A DNA stretch of 64,000 nt from contig CADCXA010000037.1 of the NCBI GenBank assembly GCA_902806565.1, positions 806,001-870,000 of the forward strand, in the 5' to 3' direction. Under the pieces are notes generated by a model. The model saw only the letters and a list, made by a program, of their open reading frames with translations, did no database searches and had not been told where the DNA came from. The position numbers and the translations under genes are program-made. Source of the stretch: Hypoxylon rubiginosum (Eukaryota; Ascomycota; Sordariomycetes; Xylariales; Hypoxylaceae). Of the stretch, positions 23,075-34,043 are shown in pieces (positions within the stretch are counted from its first letter, which is position 1; each line of letters opens with the position of its first letter).

Positions 23075-25053
23075 TCATAACACGAGCATGAAGAACACGG
23101 CTATTAAACCAACAAGTCCGAAGCACGAAGCCGAGAGCGTACTGGCGCCGTTTAGGAAGTGAGCGGATCCGGGATAGTTACACGACAGACTCCCGCCGAT
23201 TTGCCGTCCGTAGCTGGTATTGAAGCCAAACTCGCTGCCTGGTCGCGGACATGTGAATCCCATCGAGGCCGGACAGCTCTGCACCAATTCGTAGCATAAA
23301 CTCTCACACGGTAGCAGTTCCTTATAAGGGCCGGGTTCGATTTCTTGGTCGATCATTGGGTTTCGGGACGAGTTGTATGCCTTAAGATGACTATAATCAT
23401 CTAGCAAGGTCTGGTTCACCGTCGTTCCATTCGGGAATGGGGCCGCGATGTTACGCATTTGTAGATATTTTCGGTCAGGGGTAGAAAAGTCTTCGCAGCG
23501 CGGCACGGCCACCGAGCAGAGCCAGTTCTTGTAGGCAGTCTTGCAGTCGTCGCAATCTCTGGCCAGCGAATACTTAGCGACTGATGAGGTTTCGCAAGGA
23601 ACCTGCTGCAAGACCTTGTCGAAATTGCTCCACATGGTCTGCGTATAGTTTTCGTAAAACGCGGCGAGTGCTGTGCCGTTAGGGAACTTTTGCGCATTTC
23701 CCGGCACGGCATATTGCGTCTCGTCACATAACGTCAGGTTGAAGATGAATGTGCATGCGCCCTCTTTTCTCGCTGTCAGTGATTTGGCCAACTTTGAGAA
23801 TGGATGATGTACATACCAGGTTTGGTGTCGAATGTGGTCGGCTGAAATACAATGCCACCACCAATACTAGAGTTATCGTCTTGGCGTTTTTGGGTGCTCT
23901 CTACAGGCGCCCGTGCAAGAATTCCGATGTAGTTGGAGCTGGCGTTGAGACCAGTGACATAGAACTCTTGCCGGGTCAGGTTCTTTTCTCCCGATTTTTT
24001 CAACCCCATCGTCACCTGTCCACTACTCCCATCGTCCAGATTTCGAATCTGCGCGTAGTTACTCAGACCACAATACGAGTTACGCATCCCATTAATCATC
24101 ACGTTGTTCTGGTTATGGGCAAAGATGATATATGGTAGCGTAGAGATCACTTCGTCTGAGGTATTGGTTAGATATTTCGTCTGCAACAGGGCTGCCCCCG
24201 CGTCACTGTCGACCCATATAAGATCATCGTCTGCTTTTGTGTCGTACGAATAGTAATATTGATCAGTGGAAGGAACAAGGATAAAATTGTATTGCCTTGT
24301 AGTGTCAAAGTTCTCTGACGAGACGTTCGGCGCAGAGACGCTGAAATAGACATCCCGGTTTATAGGTACGTTGAACATGACAGCTCCTTGTGTGAAGGGG
24401 GTAGCCTTCTGAGAATTCGCGTTGGCCAACGGTCCGGGAGACGTATTCTCAGCCGACGTTGAAACATAAAGAGTGAGCTGCGGAGGCTCTATGGTTGTCT
24501 GGGCCGGCGAAGCGGGCCAAGGTTGTTCGCACGTATTTGCTGATATCCATAGCGTCTTCGTAGCTTGCTGACGCCGCTCAAGTTCTGGGGTTGAGGTTAC
24601 GTCTTCGTCTTCGAGCCCATCCACGGGCAATTCTTCAGCGTCGTCCAGACTTCTTCGAAGCTCTGCCGAAACTTTCGTGTATCCCGCTTCCCGACTAGAG
24701 ACTGACGATGCTAGGAAGACATACGTCATGGTAACTCCGGGAGCGAGATTGCTCCTCTCGAGCTGATTGTCTCCCAAAGTAATCACATTATCCGCGGCTC
24801 TTCCTATGATACTGCGATCAAATAGCGCGAACTCTGGATCGTACTTGGGACTCCTAAGGTCTACCGGCCCCGACGTATCAACTTCATCTTCTCTTTCGTA
24901 GCCCAACGCGGCCACATCGTAGGTGGTAGGTATAAGGTCGAGCTCGGCGGCCAAGGCGAATTGTGGTGGGAATAGGACCAGATATAGAAGGAATAAGAGG
25001 CAAGAGGCTATCACGGACGCAGCCAGCCGAGACTGCAATGGACTCAGTTGCAT
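23075..25053 (-). CDS. MID1: Mid1-type stretch-activated calcium channel component
   Basis: Two exons, 23817-25053 and 23075-23763, encode 641 residues. The 53 bp intron has donor GTATGT, branch CTGAC and an AAAAG acceptor; an alternative CTGACAG acceptor would add three residues in frame but leaves no room after the branch site. The first in-frame ATG gives MQLSPLQSRLAAS and a hydrophobic signal segment (SCLLFLLYLVLF). A long extracytoplasmic region with many N-glycosylation sequons follows, then a Cys-rich C-terminal domain (CDDCKTAY, LPCESLCYELVQSCP) and a hydrophobic tail that could be an anchor. This matches the Mid1/Ehs1 family, which pairs with the Cch1 channel for high-affinity Ca2+ influx at the plasma membrane and ER, needed for wall integrity and mating or polarity. 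The frame extends upstream of 25053 but starts only with TTG. Confidence 0.93.
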
Positions 25054-26502
25054 CCTAGGAACATAACCCCGTAGGACATCACAAAAGGTGAAGGATTGCG
25101 TCCTAATAGCAGCAGGTTTGTCGGAATGATACTCTAGGGAATATGTCAACTAGAAAGGATCATGCTAGAAGCCGGCACGTAATATGCGGATTGGTCGTTG
25201 CGATCGGGCCGTATTCTGCGGTAGAAGAGTCGGTCGAGGAAGAAATTCTATGTATTAGAAAAGCTCGATCGAATATGCAATTGGTAGGTAACAATCCGCT
25301 TATCAAAGAAAGGAGGTGGACGACGTAAAGGTCGTAAAGGTCGTAAAAGTCGCAGTTCGCTAGTCGCAGGTCGAGCTGGTCAAGGAAGAGATGTTTCACA
25401 AATCTGGAACGCCAATGCTCCAATGCTCCAATGCTCCAATGCTTGATCGCCCTGATTCGCCTGACAGGTCTATGATAACTGCCCTACGGGTTGATGGCTA
25501 CAGGGGAAGAGTAGGACTTTGGTGGGGGTAAACTTGGGGGTCTTTGGGGTCCTTGTCCCAGTAATGCAGTAATGCCGTAATGCCGTAATGCCAGGCTTAA
25601 AGCCACATGTTAGAGCCACATTCACGATATACCTACCCCTAGGTACTTACAACTATTGATTGCCTACATCATGTTGCATGTTGTTTTCGGCAGAGCATCT
25701 TATATCGAGTACACCGATGAGATATAAAGTTGAAACCAGAAACGAACCATGCTGCTTAATGCAGGAACAAGTGAGAGAGATAGGCAATAGGTCGTAGGTG
25801 GGCATCCTTCCAACTACGCCGTAATCAAGATCCACCCAATTGCGACAATATCGGGGTGTCTTGTCTTACATGCCCACTGAAAAAGGCGACATTCGGTATC
25901 GCTATCGGGTTCTGCCTCGCATCTTAGACACAAGTACGTATGCTAACGTATGCTAGGTAACTTCAAGATCTGCGAGCTTGGGTTACCATTGGAACAGCAC
26001 GCCCAGAAGCTTGGCTCGCATATTCGCTTTCGGGTATCCTTTTGGGTGGGACGGATTCATATAAAAGATGAGCCTCGACCCAACCTGTTTTTCTCTTTTC
26101 CTGTTCATCATAGCATTGCAAGTGAAGTTTTTAAGAGGTACCTAGGTAGGTGTTAGAGAGAGCCATACTATGTATGTAGGCCTCCTATTAACGGCCCGAA
26201 GCGTTTCTATTATGAGCACAGCCCGTGCCGCTTTGGGGTCGTCGGACGCCACTCCGTCAGAATGGCCTTACGTATTCACCTCCTATTCTCGTCAAGGCCA
26301 CTGGTCGAACGACTAGCCTTGGTTTTTCACAGAGTCGAAGCCAAGCCATCACCACATTACGGTGGACAAGAAGAGACAAATGTCGATAATTTGAGGTTAC
26401 CCATGTTTACCAATCTAGGCTTCTTATTTATAATACTGTGGAGTCATCACAAACATTCGTAAGCTGCCTGGATCTGAGATCAGATCTCTAAATTATCTCG
26501 AC
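25054..26502. promoter_or_regulatory. Divergent region between MID1 and the Zn2Cys6 gene
   Basis: 1.45 kb with no supported gene. It contains three different short tandem repeats (about 25325-25355, 25404-25443 and 25560-25590) and a TACCTAGGTA palindrome at 26139-26148. Both promoters should be here. Confidence 0.5.
25325..25592. repeat. Cluster of three short tandem repeats
   Basis: Read directly: GTAAAGGTC-type units at about 25325-25352, CCAATGCT-type units (four to five) at about 25408-25443, and AGTAATGC/CGTAATGC-type units (four) at about 25560-25590. All have periods of about 9 bp but differ in sequence. Confidence 0.8.
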
Positions 26503-28039
26503 ATGGACGACTTTACGGCGCAAACCCGATCACGCGGCCCCCGCTTGTATCACAAGAAGTCTCGCGCCGGATGTATACGGTGTAAACAGAGACGAGTCAA
26601 GGTTAGTCGAGTGCTTTACGATGGCTTTCGAGTTCAGAAGAACGCTCATTTGCAGCATGCCGTTCCGTCTGCAGATGTGCTGCTAACGTAAAATGCCGCA
26701 GTGTGACGAAAACCGCCCCAGCTGCAGTTCATGTTCAAAACATACGGTCGAATGCGTGTATCCGAACGTGAGCCAGTCACTTGCGGCCGGAGCTAGGAGA
26801 GCGGCGTCTGCCTCCGGACATGATGATGGTTCATCTGTTTACTCAGCCGGCCTGCAGGCGAGTGTCGGACCTGAGTTGGCCGCCGGTTCGAGCAGTAATT
26901 TGCAGCGTAACATATCCAGTGAGGCGAGTCCTGGTATCGAATACAGACCGCCACCTGGCTCAAGTTTGTATACGTCACCGAATTCATCTTATCAAACTAC
27001 CGCAGACGATGGCACGGATCCCGATATCGATCTGCCTGAGGGGCAGGGGCGCCGCTTCTGGGAACTGCGTTTGCTGCTTAATCACCACGCGAACCTGGCG
27101 CAGCCGTGGTCTGAGCCGCAGGATCCGAAAGTCGTACGCATGTGGGATTACGACCTCCCGGATATGGCCTTGCGCATGGCTCAGCAGCACAACCGCTCCG
27201 CGCTGCTCTACATCATGTTCGCCAGCTCCGCCCTGCACATGTGGACGGTGAGCACGGACAGCCAGGAGCGAGCCGAGCTCATGAAGCTGCAGCAGACCTA
27301 CCAGATCATGTGCAGCAAGGAGCAGCGCCGGGACATCGACGAGATGGACAAGGGGATCCCGCACAATGCCGAATACGTATGCTTCTCTAGCCTTAGGATC
27401 CTAGTACACTCTCTGGCGCTGGTTCAAACGTTGACGGTAGACCCGTGGGAACCACCGATACAGTGGCTGCACCTCGGCCGGGGTGCGGGAGAAGTGCTGG
27501 CCATGGCGGGGCGGCTGATCGATTCCGAAACCAATCCTAAGATTGGCATGTACATGAGAAGTCCGCCGAATATGCGGGATCCAACGGAGTTAATATTCTG
27601 TGATCATAGTCCGCTGGACTGGCTCCTCGAACACCCATCCGGGCCTGGCTCCGTTGCGGCCCAGGAGGATCGAGAGCTGGACGACGAGGAGGTCCTCTCG
27701 GCCTACGGTAAGGCTCTGTCGTACACGTGCCACGTGCAGAGAGCGCTCGACAGGGGCGAGCCGGACTACTCGATCGTCAGGAGGCTGCTTTGCTTCGCGG
27801 TGTGGGTGCCTGTCGAATTCACCAGGTTCGTAGAGGAAAGGAGGCCGAGGGCCCTGGTGGTCCTGGCGCATTTCATGTCCTTCTGGCTGGACTACGAGCA
27901 CATCTGGATGATTGGGCGGGCTGGGGAGTGGCAGATCAGGGGCATCCATAAGATCCTGCCGATAGACTGGAGTTTCAAGCTGGACGGTCTGTTTGCGAAG
28001 TTCAAGCAACCGGACATAAGTATACCAAGTCTATACTAG
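26503..28039 (+). CDS. Zn2Cys6 (C6) fungal transcription factor
   Basis: Two exons, 26503-26601 and 26702-28039, encode 478 residues. The 100 bp intron (donor GTTAGT, branch GCTAAC, acceptor CGCAG) sits inside the DNA-binding domain, and splicing restores CIRCKQRRVKCDENRPSCSSC followed by CVYP, the six-cysteine binuclear zinc cluster at about residues 25-55. A Ser/Pro-rich linker follows, then a mostly helical region (LRLLLNHHANLAQPW, ALLYIMFASSALHMW) resembling the middle domain of Upc2-like sterol or fungal-specific regulators. It should be a nuclear DNA-binding regulator. The target pathway cannot be read from its neighbours, because no metabolic cluster surrounds it. The ATG at 26503 is the only start in frame with the zinc cluster. 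Confidence 0.9.
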
Positions 28040-28425
28040 CTGAGCTGGAAAGACCATAACCTATACTAGGTATTCATGAAGGTAAGAATATTATATGGTA
28101 TATAATCATAGCCCTGGTTTTAATCTGTCTCCGTTGGTGTAATGGCTCCTTTCTACATGTATCTTTCGTAAATTCGTAAATTCATAAAGAATAAAGTGAA
28201 TACCGACTAGGCGGCCCGTACCTGACCGCAACGGGCAAATGTGGGGACTATATAGAACCCCACCTACCGCATGCAGCTCTGGCAGCTCTACCAGGCTGCC
28301 AGGCATGTGCCTCCTAGCTTCTAGGTACATATGTTTAAGCTCTACTTTCAAGCTTCACTTTGACATTACCTTACTTTCTTCATTTTATAATTCTTAAGTC
28401 TTGTATTGCTAGACATACTGAAAAA
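28040..28425. other. Intergenic region upstream of the EF-hand gene
   Basis: About 390 bp. It holds the 3' end of the zinc-cluster gene and the promoter of the next gene. No coding signal. Confidence 0.4.
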
Positions 28426-29183
28426 ATGGTCAGTCAAGCCATCTCGATGATAAATGCTCCAGGAGGTCTCTCCGCATAGGTATAAGTAAAGCTAATATCT
28501 CACAAAATGACGTAGCCGCCGAAACGCAAAGCGCCAGCCGACACCGCACCTAAGGAGAGGCAGTCCAAGCTAGCGAAAGAGCATAACATCTCGGCACGCG
28601 AGGAGCGGGAGATTAAGGAAGCATTTGCACTATTCGCGGAGCCCATGGACGGCGAGAAGGAGGGCGTCATACCTATTAAGGATGTGCGACGCGCCATGAT
28701 GTTCGTTCTCTTTTTTTCTTCTTTCCCCCTTCCTTTTCCCATATACGTTTAGTCCTATCCAGCCGACTAACCAGACGCCCGTCCGCAAACAACAACAGTG
28801 CCCTAGGCCTACCCCCATCCAAGCCCGAGATCAAAGAGTTCGTCGAGATCCTGGACCCCGACGACGAGGGACACGCGTCGTACGAGCCGTTCGTGGCCAT
28901 CTGCGCGCTCAAGCTGCACGCTGTCCGGGACGCCGGCGGGCCGGCCCCGGACGAGGTGGACGAGGCGTTCCGGCTGTTCACGGGGAACACCGCCGGCAGC
29001 AGCACCGACGCGCCCCTGACCCTGGCCCACCTGAAGCGCGTCGCCATGACGCTCAAGCAGGACGTCGACGAGCAGCTCCTCAAGGACATGATCCTCGAGG
29101 CCAACGGCGGCGCCGGCGTCGGCAAGGGCGTCGGCCGCGCCGAGTTCGAGGAGGTCATGCGCAGGGCCGGCGCTTGGAAGTGA
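28426..29183 (+). CDS. EF-hand (calmodulin/centrin-like) protein with an ATG-only first exon
   Basis: The proposed exons are 28426-28428 (ATG only), 28516-28700 and 28799-29183, giving 190 residues. The frame that begins PPKRKAPADTAPKER is preceded directly by an in-frame TAG, so no local start exists. That TAG is also a valid splice acceptor (CGTAG), and 87 bp upstream an ATG is followed immediately by the donor-like GTCAGT. Intron 2 is 98 bp (donor GTTCGT, branch GACTAAC, acceptor CAACAG). The sequence is that of a calmodulin-superfamily protein: a basic N-terminus, EIKEAFALF, an LGLPPSKPEIKEFVEILDP segment, VDEAFRLF and DMILEANGG repeats. The loops are degenerate, so calcium binding is doubtful. 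A centrin/Cdc31-like role is possible but not shown. If the ATG exon is wrong, the gene would lack a start. Confidence 0.72.
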
Positions 29184-30114
29184 AAGAAAAAATAAAGAGA
29201 GAGAGAGAGAGAAGGGTACGACTATTTATAACACAGTATCCCGTTTACTTTCCTGGACTCTTCTGTCTTGGGCTCAACAAGATGCCGTCCATCCGATACA
29301 AAGCAACTATCAGGCATGGCAGTAGGAGATTGGGGGCAGGGGGTGAAGAATGGGAGCCCGTCGCTGATTTTGAGGTATAAACTTAAGATATTGGTATCGA
29401 CTGGTGAAGTCGGCTCAGCAGTTGGGTGTGTATCCTTCGCGTACACCACGCCTCGCCGAGGAATTTGATTAACAGGATCCTAGATGGTGGGCAAGATATC
29501 TTTAGCACGACTTTAAGACATGCCACAGGTTTCCCAACCAGAGATCCAATGATAGGGTATGGCTGGTGAGGCTTGTCGTTGCGTGCGCTCTTGTCGCCGA
29601 AATACGATTCGGTTCACTTACAAGGCTTTTATACCTGATTCTACCAAGAAATCCTTAAGGTCTTGCTAATGGTATACTCCAACGGTGGCTCTTATAGGAG
29701 AATGGGATACGAGGATTAAGATATATCTAATGGCTTAGCCAACGGCGTTTAGTACGCAACGATACATCATACCACACATCTACAGTCATATTCCGAGATG
29801 CACATTGCAATTATAGGCTACTGTCGCGTTTTTAGGCCACGAGTGTTCGATTCTCTTATAATCTGAAATCTATGCCTTCGAGGTTTCTTAATGGTTCATA
29901 TCCTTCGTAAACGCCAAAAAATGCAACCCCATCCTCGTATGATCAATGAGAGGTGAGAAAGGAGACCCCATACTCTAGAAACCATTCCCATCGAGAATTC
30001 ATCCAATGCACGTCGCAAAAGATGTCTTATAGACCATGAACTATGCAAATGAGTCATCATGTAGCCACGCTGCTCCCACGCAAAGGGTATTTTCCAACCC
30101 TCCTATATGGTGCA
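29184..30114. other. Convergent 3' region, no gene seen
   Basis: About 930 bp between the EF-hand gene (+) and the eIF4E-family gene (-). It starts with a GA-rich run near 29190-29215. No coding signal. Confidence 0.45.
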
Positions 30115-31008
30115 TTATTCCGCCGCCGCCGTAACAGTAACGTTGTCGTTCTTCTGCGCGGCGGCAGCGGCCTCCTGCGCCCTCTTCTTCTGGGAGTCGA
30201 GGACGGCCTGGAGCTCGGGCGGGGGATTGAAGCCCGGGTGGTCGGCGTGCTTCTTGTAGAAGTAGTTGTCGGGCTTGGGCGCGAGCTCCGGGGGCAGATC
30301 ATCGAGGACGGCCTGCAGGATGCCGTCGATGGACTTCTGCCTGGAGGCGTCGCGGTGCCAGACGGAGACGAGGTGGGAGTTGAAGCGGACCGACAGGCCG
30401 ACGCCGCAGATCTGGTCCCCCTCGTCGAGGGCCTCCTGCAGCTTCTCGCCGATGGCCATGAGCTGGACGCGCGTCCAGAAGTCCGGGCCGGAGGTCTTGG
30501 GGACGCGGAAGGTCCAGCTGCCGCCCAGGACGTTGCGGCGGTCCTCCCAGACGGGGCGGAAGCCGCTCTTGAAGAGGTAGATGGACTCGCGCATCTTGAT
30601 CTGGTCCACGGGCGTGTTGTTGGCGTACCGCCAGAAGTCCTGCACCGACTCGATCTGCGTCCCCAGCTGCTCCAGCGACGCCTGGTAGACGCTGTCGTCG
30701 CCGTCCTTCTTTTGTTCTTTGGCTTGTCTAGATAATACAGGGAAGACGCCAATTGTTAGTCAAGCGAACCAGGTTTTAACTTGATACCTAGTAAGGTAGG
30801 TAGGCAATGGAAATAGACGTAGAGACGCTCACCTGTCAAAGTATACATTCCAGTAGTGCTGCGTGGGCAGCGGGCGCATGGTCTTCAGGAAGTTGCGCTT
30901 CGCGTCGTCTCGCTGCTCGGCGGGGGAGCTGACGCTGGGGGAGTTGGCATCGGTGCTCTGGGAGAGCGAGGAGAGTCCCCTCGTGAACAAGCTCGGTCGC
31001 GTGGCCAT
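30115..31008 (-). CDS. eIF4E-family cap-binding protein
   Basis: Two exons, 30833-31008 and 30115-30727, encode 262 residues. The 105 bp intron has donor GTGAGC and acceptor ATCTAG and splits an arginine codon. The eIF4E fold is recognisable from HYWNVYFDR, VQDFWRYAN, FRPVWEDRRNVLGGSWTFRVPK, and a helix with GEKLQEALDEGDQICGVGLSVR. In class I proteins two tryptophans occupy the HYW-VYF and VYQASL positions; here one of each pair is tyrosine, as in class II (4E-HP-like) or other divergent members, so it may be a second, specialised cap-binding protein. The tail is Ala/Gln-rich. The ATG at 31008 is the first true ATG; the frame extends further only from a TTG. It acts in the cytosol on mRNA 5' caps. 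Confidence 0.88.
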
Positions 31009-34000
31009 GATCAAAAAACTAACTGGTCGACTTCTTATATTCGGATTGTCAGCTTCCAACAAGAAATGCGGAGAGGAGGGGTATTGTATGTAGTATGTAG
31101 TATGTAGTATGTGTATGTGTATGTGTATGTGTTAGACAGCTTCGAGGTTGGCGATGGCGATGGTGGGGTCCAAGTCCAAAGGGGTTTGCCAAGAAGTTCT
31201 TGTTCCTGGCCGCAGCACGTTTCTACTATCGGCGTGTAACCTGCACCTGCAGCCCTCGCCAGGGGGAGAAAGGGGGGCGGAGAAAGAGGTGGAAAGGGAT
31301 TGGGGGCTAGAACACGTACAGTACAGATCGTGACTCGGTTATGAGAGCAAACAAAGACACAGGACTATTTAACCCGAGTCCAAGACACCGCTAGAAGAAA
31401 GAATGGGAAGAGTTAAGGACGAAGAGAAGCAAAGCAAGACAAGACGAGACAAGGTAGCGGTAATAAGAGGCTCAGGAATCGTATTGGGAATATCCACCTC
31501 TTTTTGTTATAGGTACAAGTACCTTGGTAATTTTGAATCAGGGGCAAGCGTTGCCAATGGTTGGCTTTGAAACGAGGCACGGCTGGGTTTCAAGAGCCGC
31601 TGTATGATCGCTAAGTTAAGACGATGTCTGACCTCACCTACCAACAATGGGACGGTCTGGACGGTCTGATATAGGTACCTAGCATCACACTATGACTCTT
31701 TTCCATTGGTGATTCGAGGTATACTGAATAGCAATCATGACTTGAATACAACGGCTATTGGAGTAATAACAGTTGTTAGAGATAACTGTTAGCTAATAAA
31801 GTTAGGTTACAGCGCTAATTGGTTCTAGACTTCAGCCCAATCTCTCTACAACACGCACGCCATCTTCTCTAGCAGGCCTTCAGCCGCACCTCGTGTCAAA
31901 CTCAATTTACAGTTCTAGATTGTTACCAATTAACAGATGACAGCGGTACTTAAAACTGCGCGTAGTTAGATTAGACATATTATAGTCCTTACTTTCCTTA
32001 GGACTGCCTCTTGTTGCGACGGGGCTAAGGTGGCTCATCGTTTTCAAGTCTCAAATTCGTACTACCAGTGGAATCCTCCGGCCCCTATAATTAACAGGCG
32101 GACGCTCTTACTTTCTACGCCACTTTCACCTGTCCCAGTTTCAAGCAGAATTTGTATTGGAGGGTGAATCGCGAGTATATGCATATAGTATTCAGAAATA
32201 TGGCTTACTCGGTTACCTCGCAGTAGCAACTTACCTTGCCTCTCGCCAGCTTATTGAATTAGGTACCTAGGTAGTCAACTGGACCCTTTCGGATAGCTCT
32301 TTCATATTATTCTACAGGTTGCCAAGGGGGTTACGAGAGGCTGGCTTTCGGAGCAAAGACCGCATCACTTATAGAGCTAGACGAGCCAGCAAGAGCAGTT
32401 AACTTTCCTCGTCCCAGTCACAGTAGCCGGGGAAATCGTACGTCTGAGTAATGGTAATTGACGTCTAATTCTACCTAGTTATTGCTGAGATTGAAACTCA
32501 AACGTTGAACAAGAAGACTCTATACACGCTGCTATCCCCGTTAGCACTTATCAACTAGTTCTACTCCTACCCAGCCCCTATTATTAGAGCTATCTATACC
32601 TGTATGGGTATAACATAGGGAACGCTGGGCTTCGACAAAGAAACCCAATAGTAGATCACTCCGCTCTTGCGAGCATTACCGTAGTATACCTCACCGTTCT
32701 CGTCGCAACTACCTTTGTACATATTCTAGTTTAGGTAAATTAACATAAAAAGGTGTTTAAGATTGCACCCGGGTTACTCCAATAGCATACAAAGTTATAG
32801 GGCAACGCTTAGTTCAGACGATGTGATCAGCTGAAACGGAATCAATCACTAAGGAAGGCGTGTAAGAAAAAGAGGAACAGAGAAAAGGCGAGGAATAAGA
32901 GACAGTACATTAAACATATGTCTACTTGCAATATAGTAGTATGTATCGAAAATAGCAATCATACATACCTAACCTATACTCGGAATAGTCTGGCAAACAT
33001 ATGCATCGCATCTCGCCGCTGTCAAACTTGGAATAAGGTTCTAACCTTATGTGTCTCCGTCTCGGGATCAGCCGCGTTTGATACCTTTAAGAAGGATCTA
33101 ACTTTAATGTTATTTGTCAGTTCATGACAGGTACTAATAGCGTATATTCGAACCTCTAGGTTGGTAGGGGCAGAAATACTGTCACATGTCGAGCCGACCT
33201 TCAGCTCACTACAATATCATCTGAACTTTGGAATGGTTTCATTGATCTTCTTTAGTTATGTAAAAGATACAAAGCGTGTAGAGTTCGGTTTTAGGCAGCT
33301 TCAGCTACCACACAGCAACAGTTTCTAGACTCCTATTTGGTATCTCTGGTCCCGAGTCCAACTCTCCATCTGGACCGAACGGCGAATCATGGTTCTTTCC
33401 TCTATGCCTTCACCAGCCCCTGAATGGTGCGTTTCATATACAAAATCAGCTGCACCAAAGGAACTCAGGAGTTCAAGAACGACCCCGGCAGTTTCCCATC
33501 AGCATCGTGGGAAAACTGATACATCTCCTTCCAATGACCCGCAAAACTAAAGAAATGAAGTGTACGAGCAACCCAAAACCTGCCCAAGGAGCTTGCCCGA
33601 TGACATGAATAAGCAAAGAGCCACCAACTTAAGGTCCATTTCTCGCCGACACTAAGTCCGGGGCGGGATATGAACTTAATTAATGGCAATCCGTCACCGC
33701 CGTGGCGTTGACACACATCGTCGAGGTAAGATGCTCGCTGGAACCTAGAGAAACGGCTGTAGCGCGTGTGGCCGCGTCTAGTTGGTTACAAACGCGGCCG
33801 AAACTTTTTCGAGAGTGGAAGAAAAGGGGCTGCCTGTCGCAATCCGATCGATAGCAGCCAGTAACAAAAGAGAACCATAATGCTAAGAAGCAAAACCAAT
33901 GGTATCAGAGCGCAGACGCCATGTTCGTGATATGCTTGCTTTCGCCATGCAATTCGACTCATGAATCAAGTCGATCAAGTAGACATTATGCTAGAACGCC

Positions 34001-34043
34001 ATATGAAAACGAGACGATGCGGAAACTTAGGAAGTAGGCGTCA
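31009..34043. other. 3 kb intergenic region, no gene seen
   Basis: It lies upstream of eIF4E (-) and downstream of samB (-). It contains a (TATG)-type repeat at about 31087-31132, a TACCTAGGTA palindrome at 32264-32273, and a 12-base TGGTATCAGAGC match at about 33899. The middle (31.7-33.3 kb) has a somewhat different, A/T-leaning texture that could be a decayed mobile element, but I cannot identify it. Confidence 0.45.
31087..31132. repeat. (GTAGTAT)n / (GTGTAT)n simple repeat
   Basis: Alternating TATGTAG units then TATGTG units are visible just upstream of the eIF4E gene. Confidence 0.9.

Noticed and set aside
30043..30735. 230-codon plus-strand frame
   Set aside because: Antisense to the eIF4E-family gene in GC-rich sequence.
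33899..33990. Possible initiator tRNA gene on the minus strand
   Set aside because: The 12-base match includes the CCA complement, which tRNA genes do not encode, and no TTCGA arm is present.
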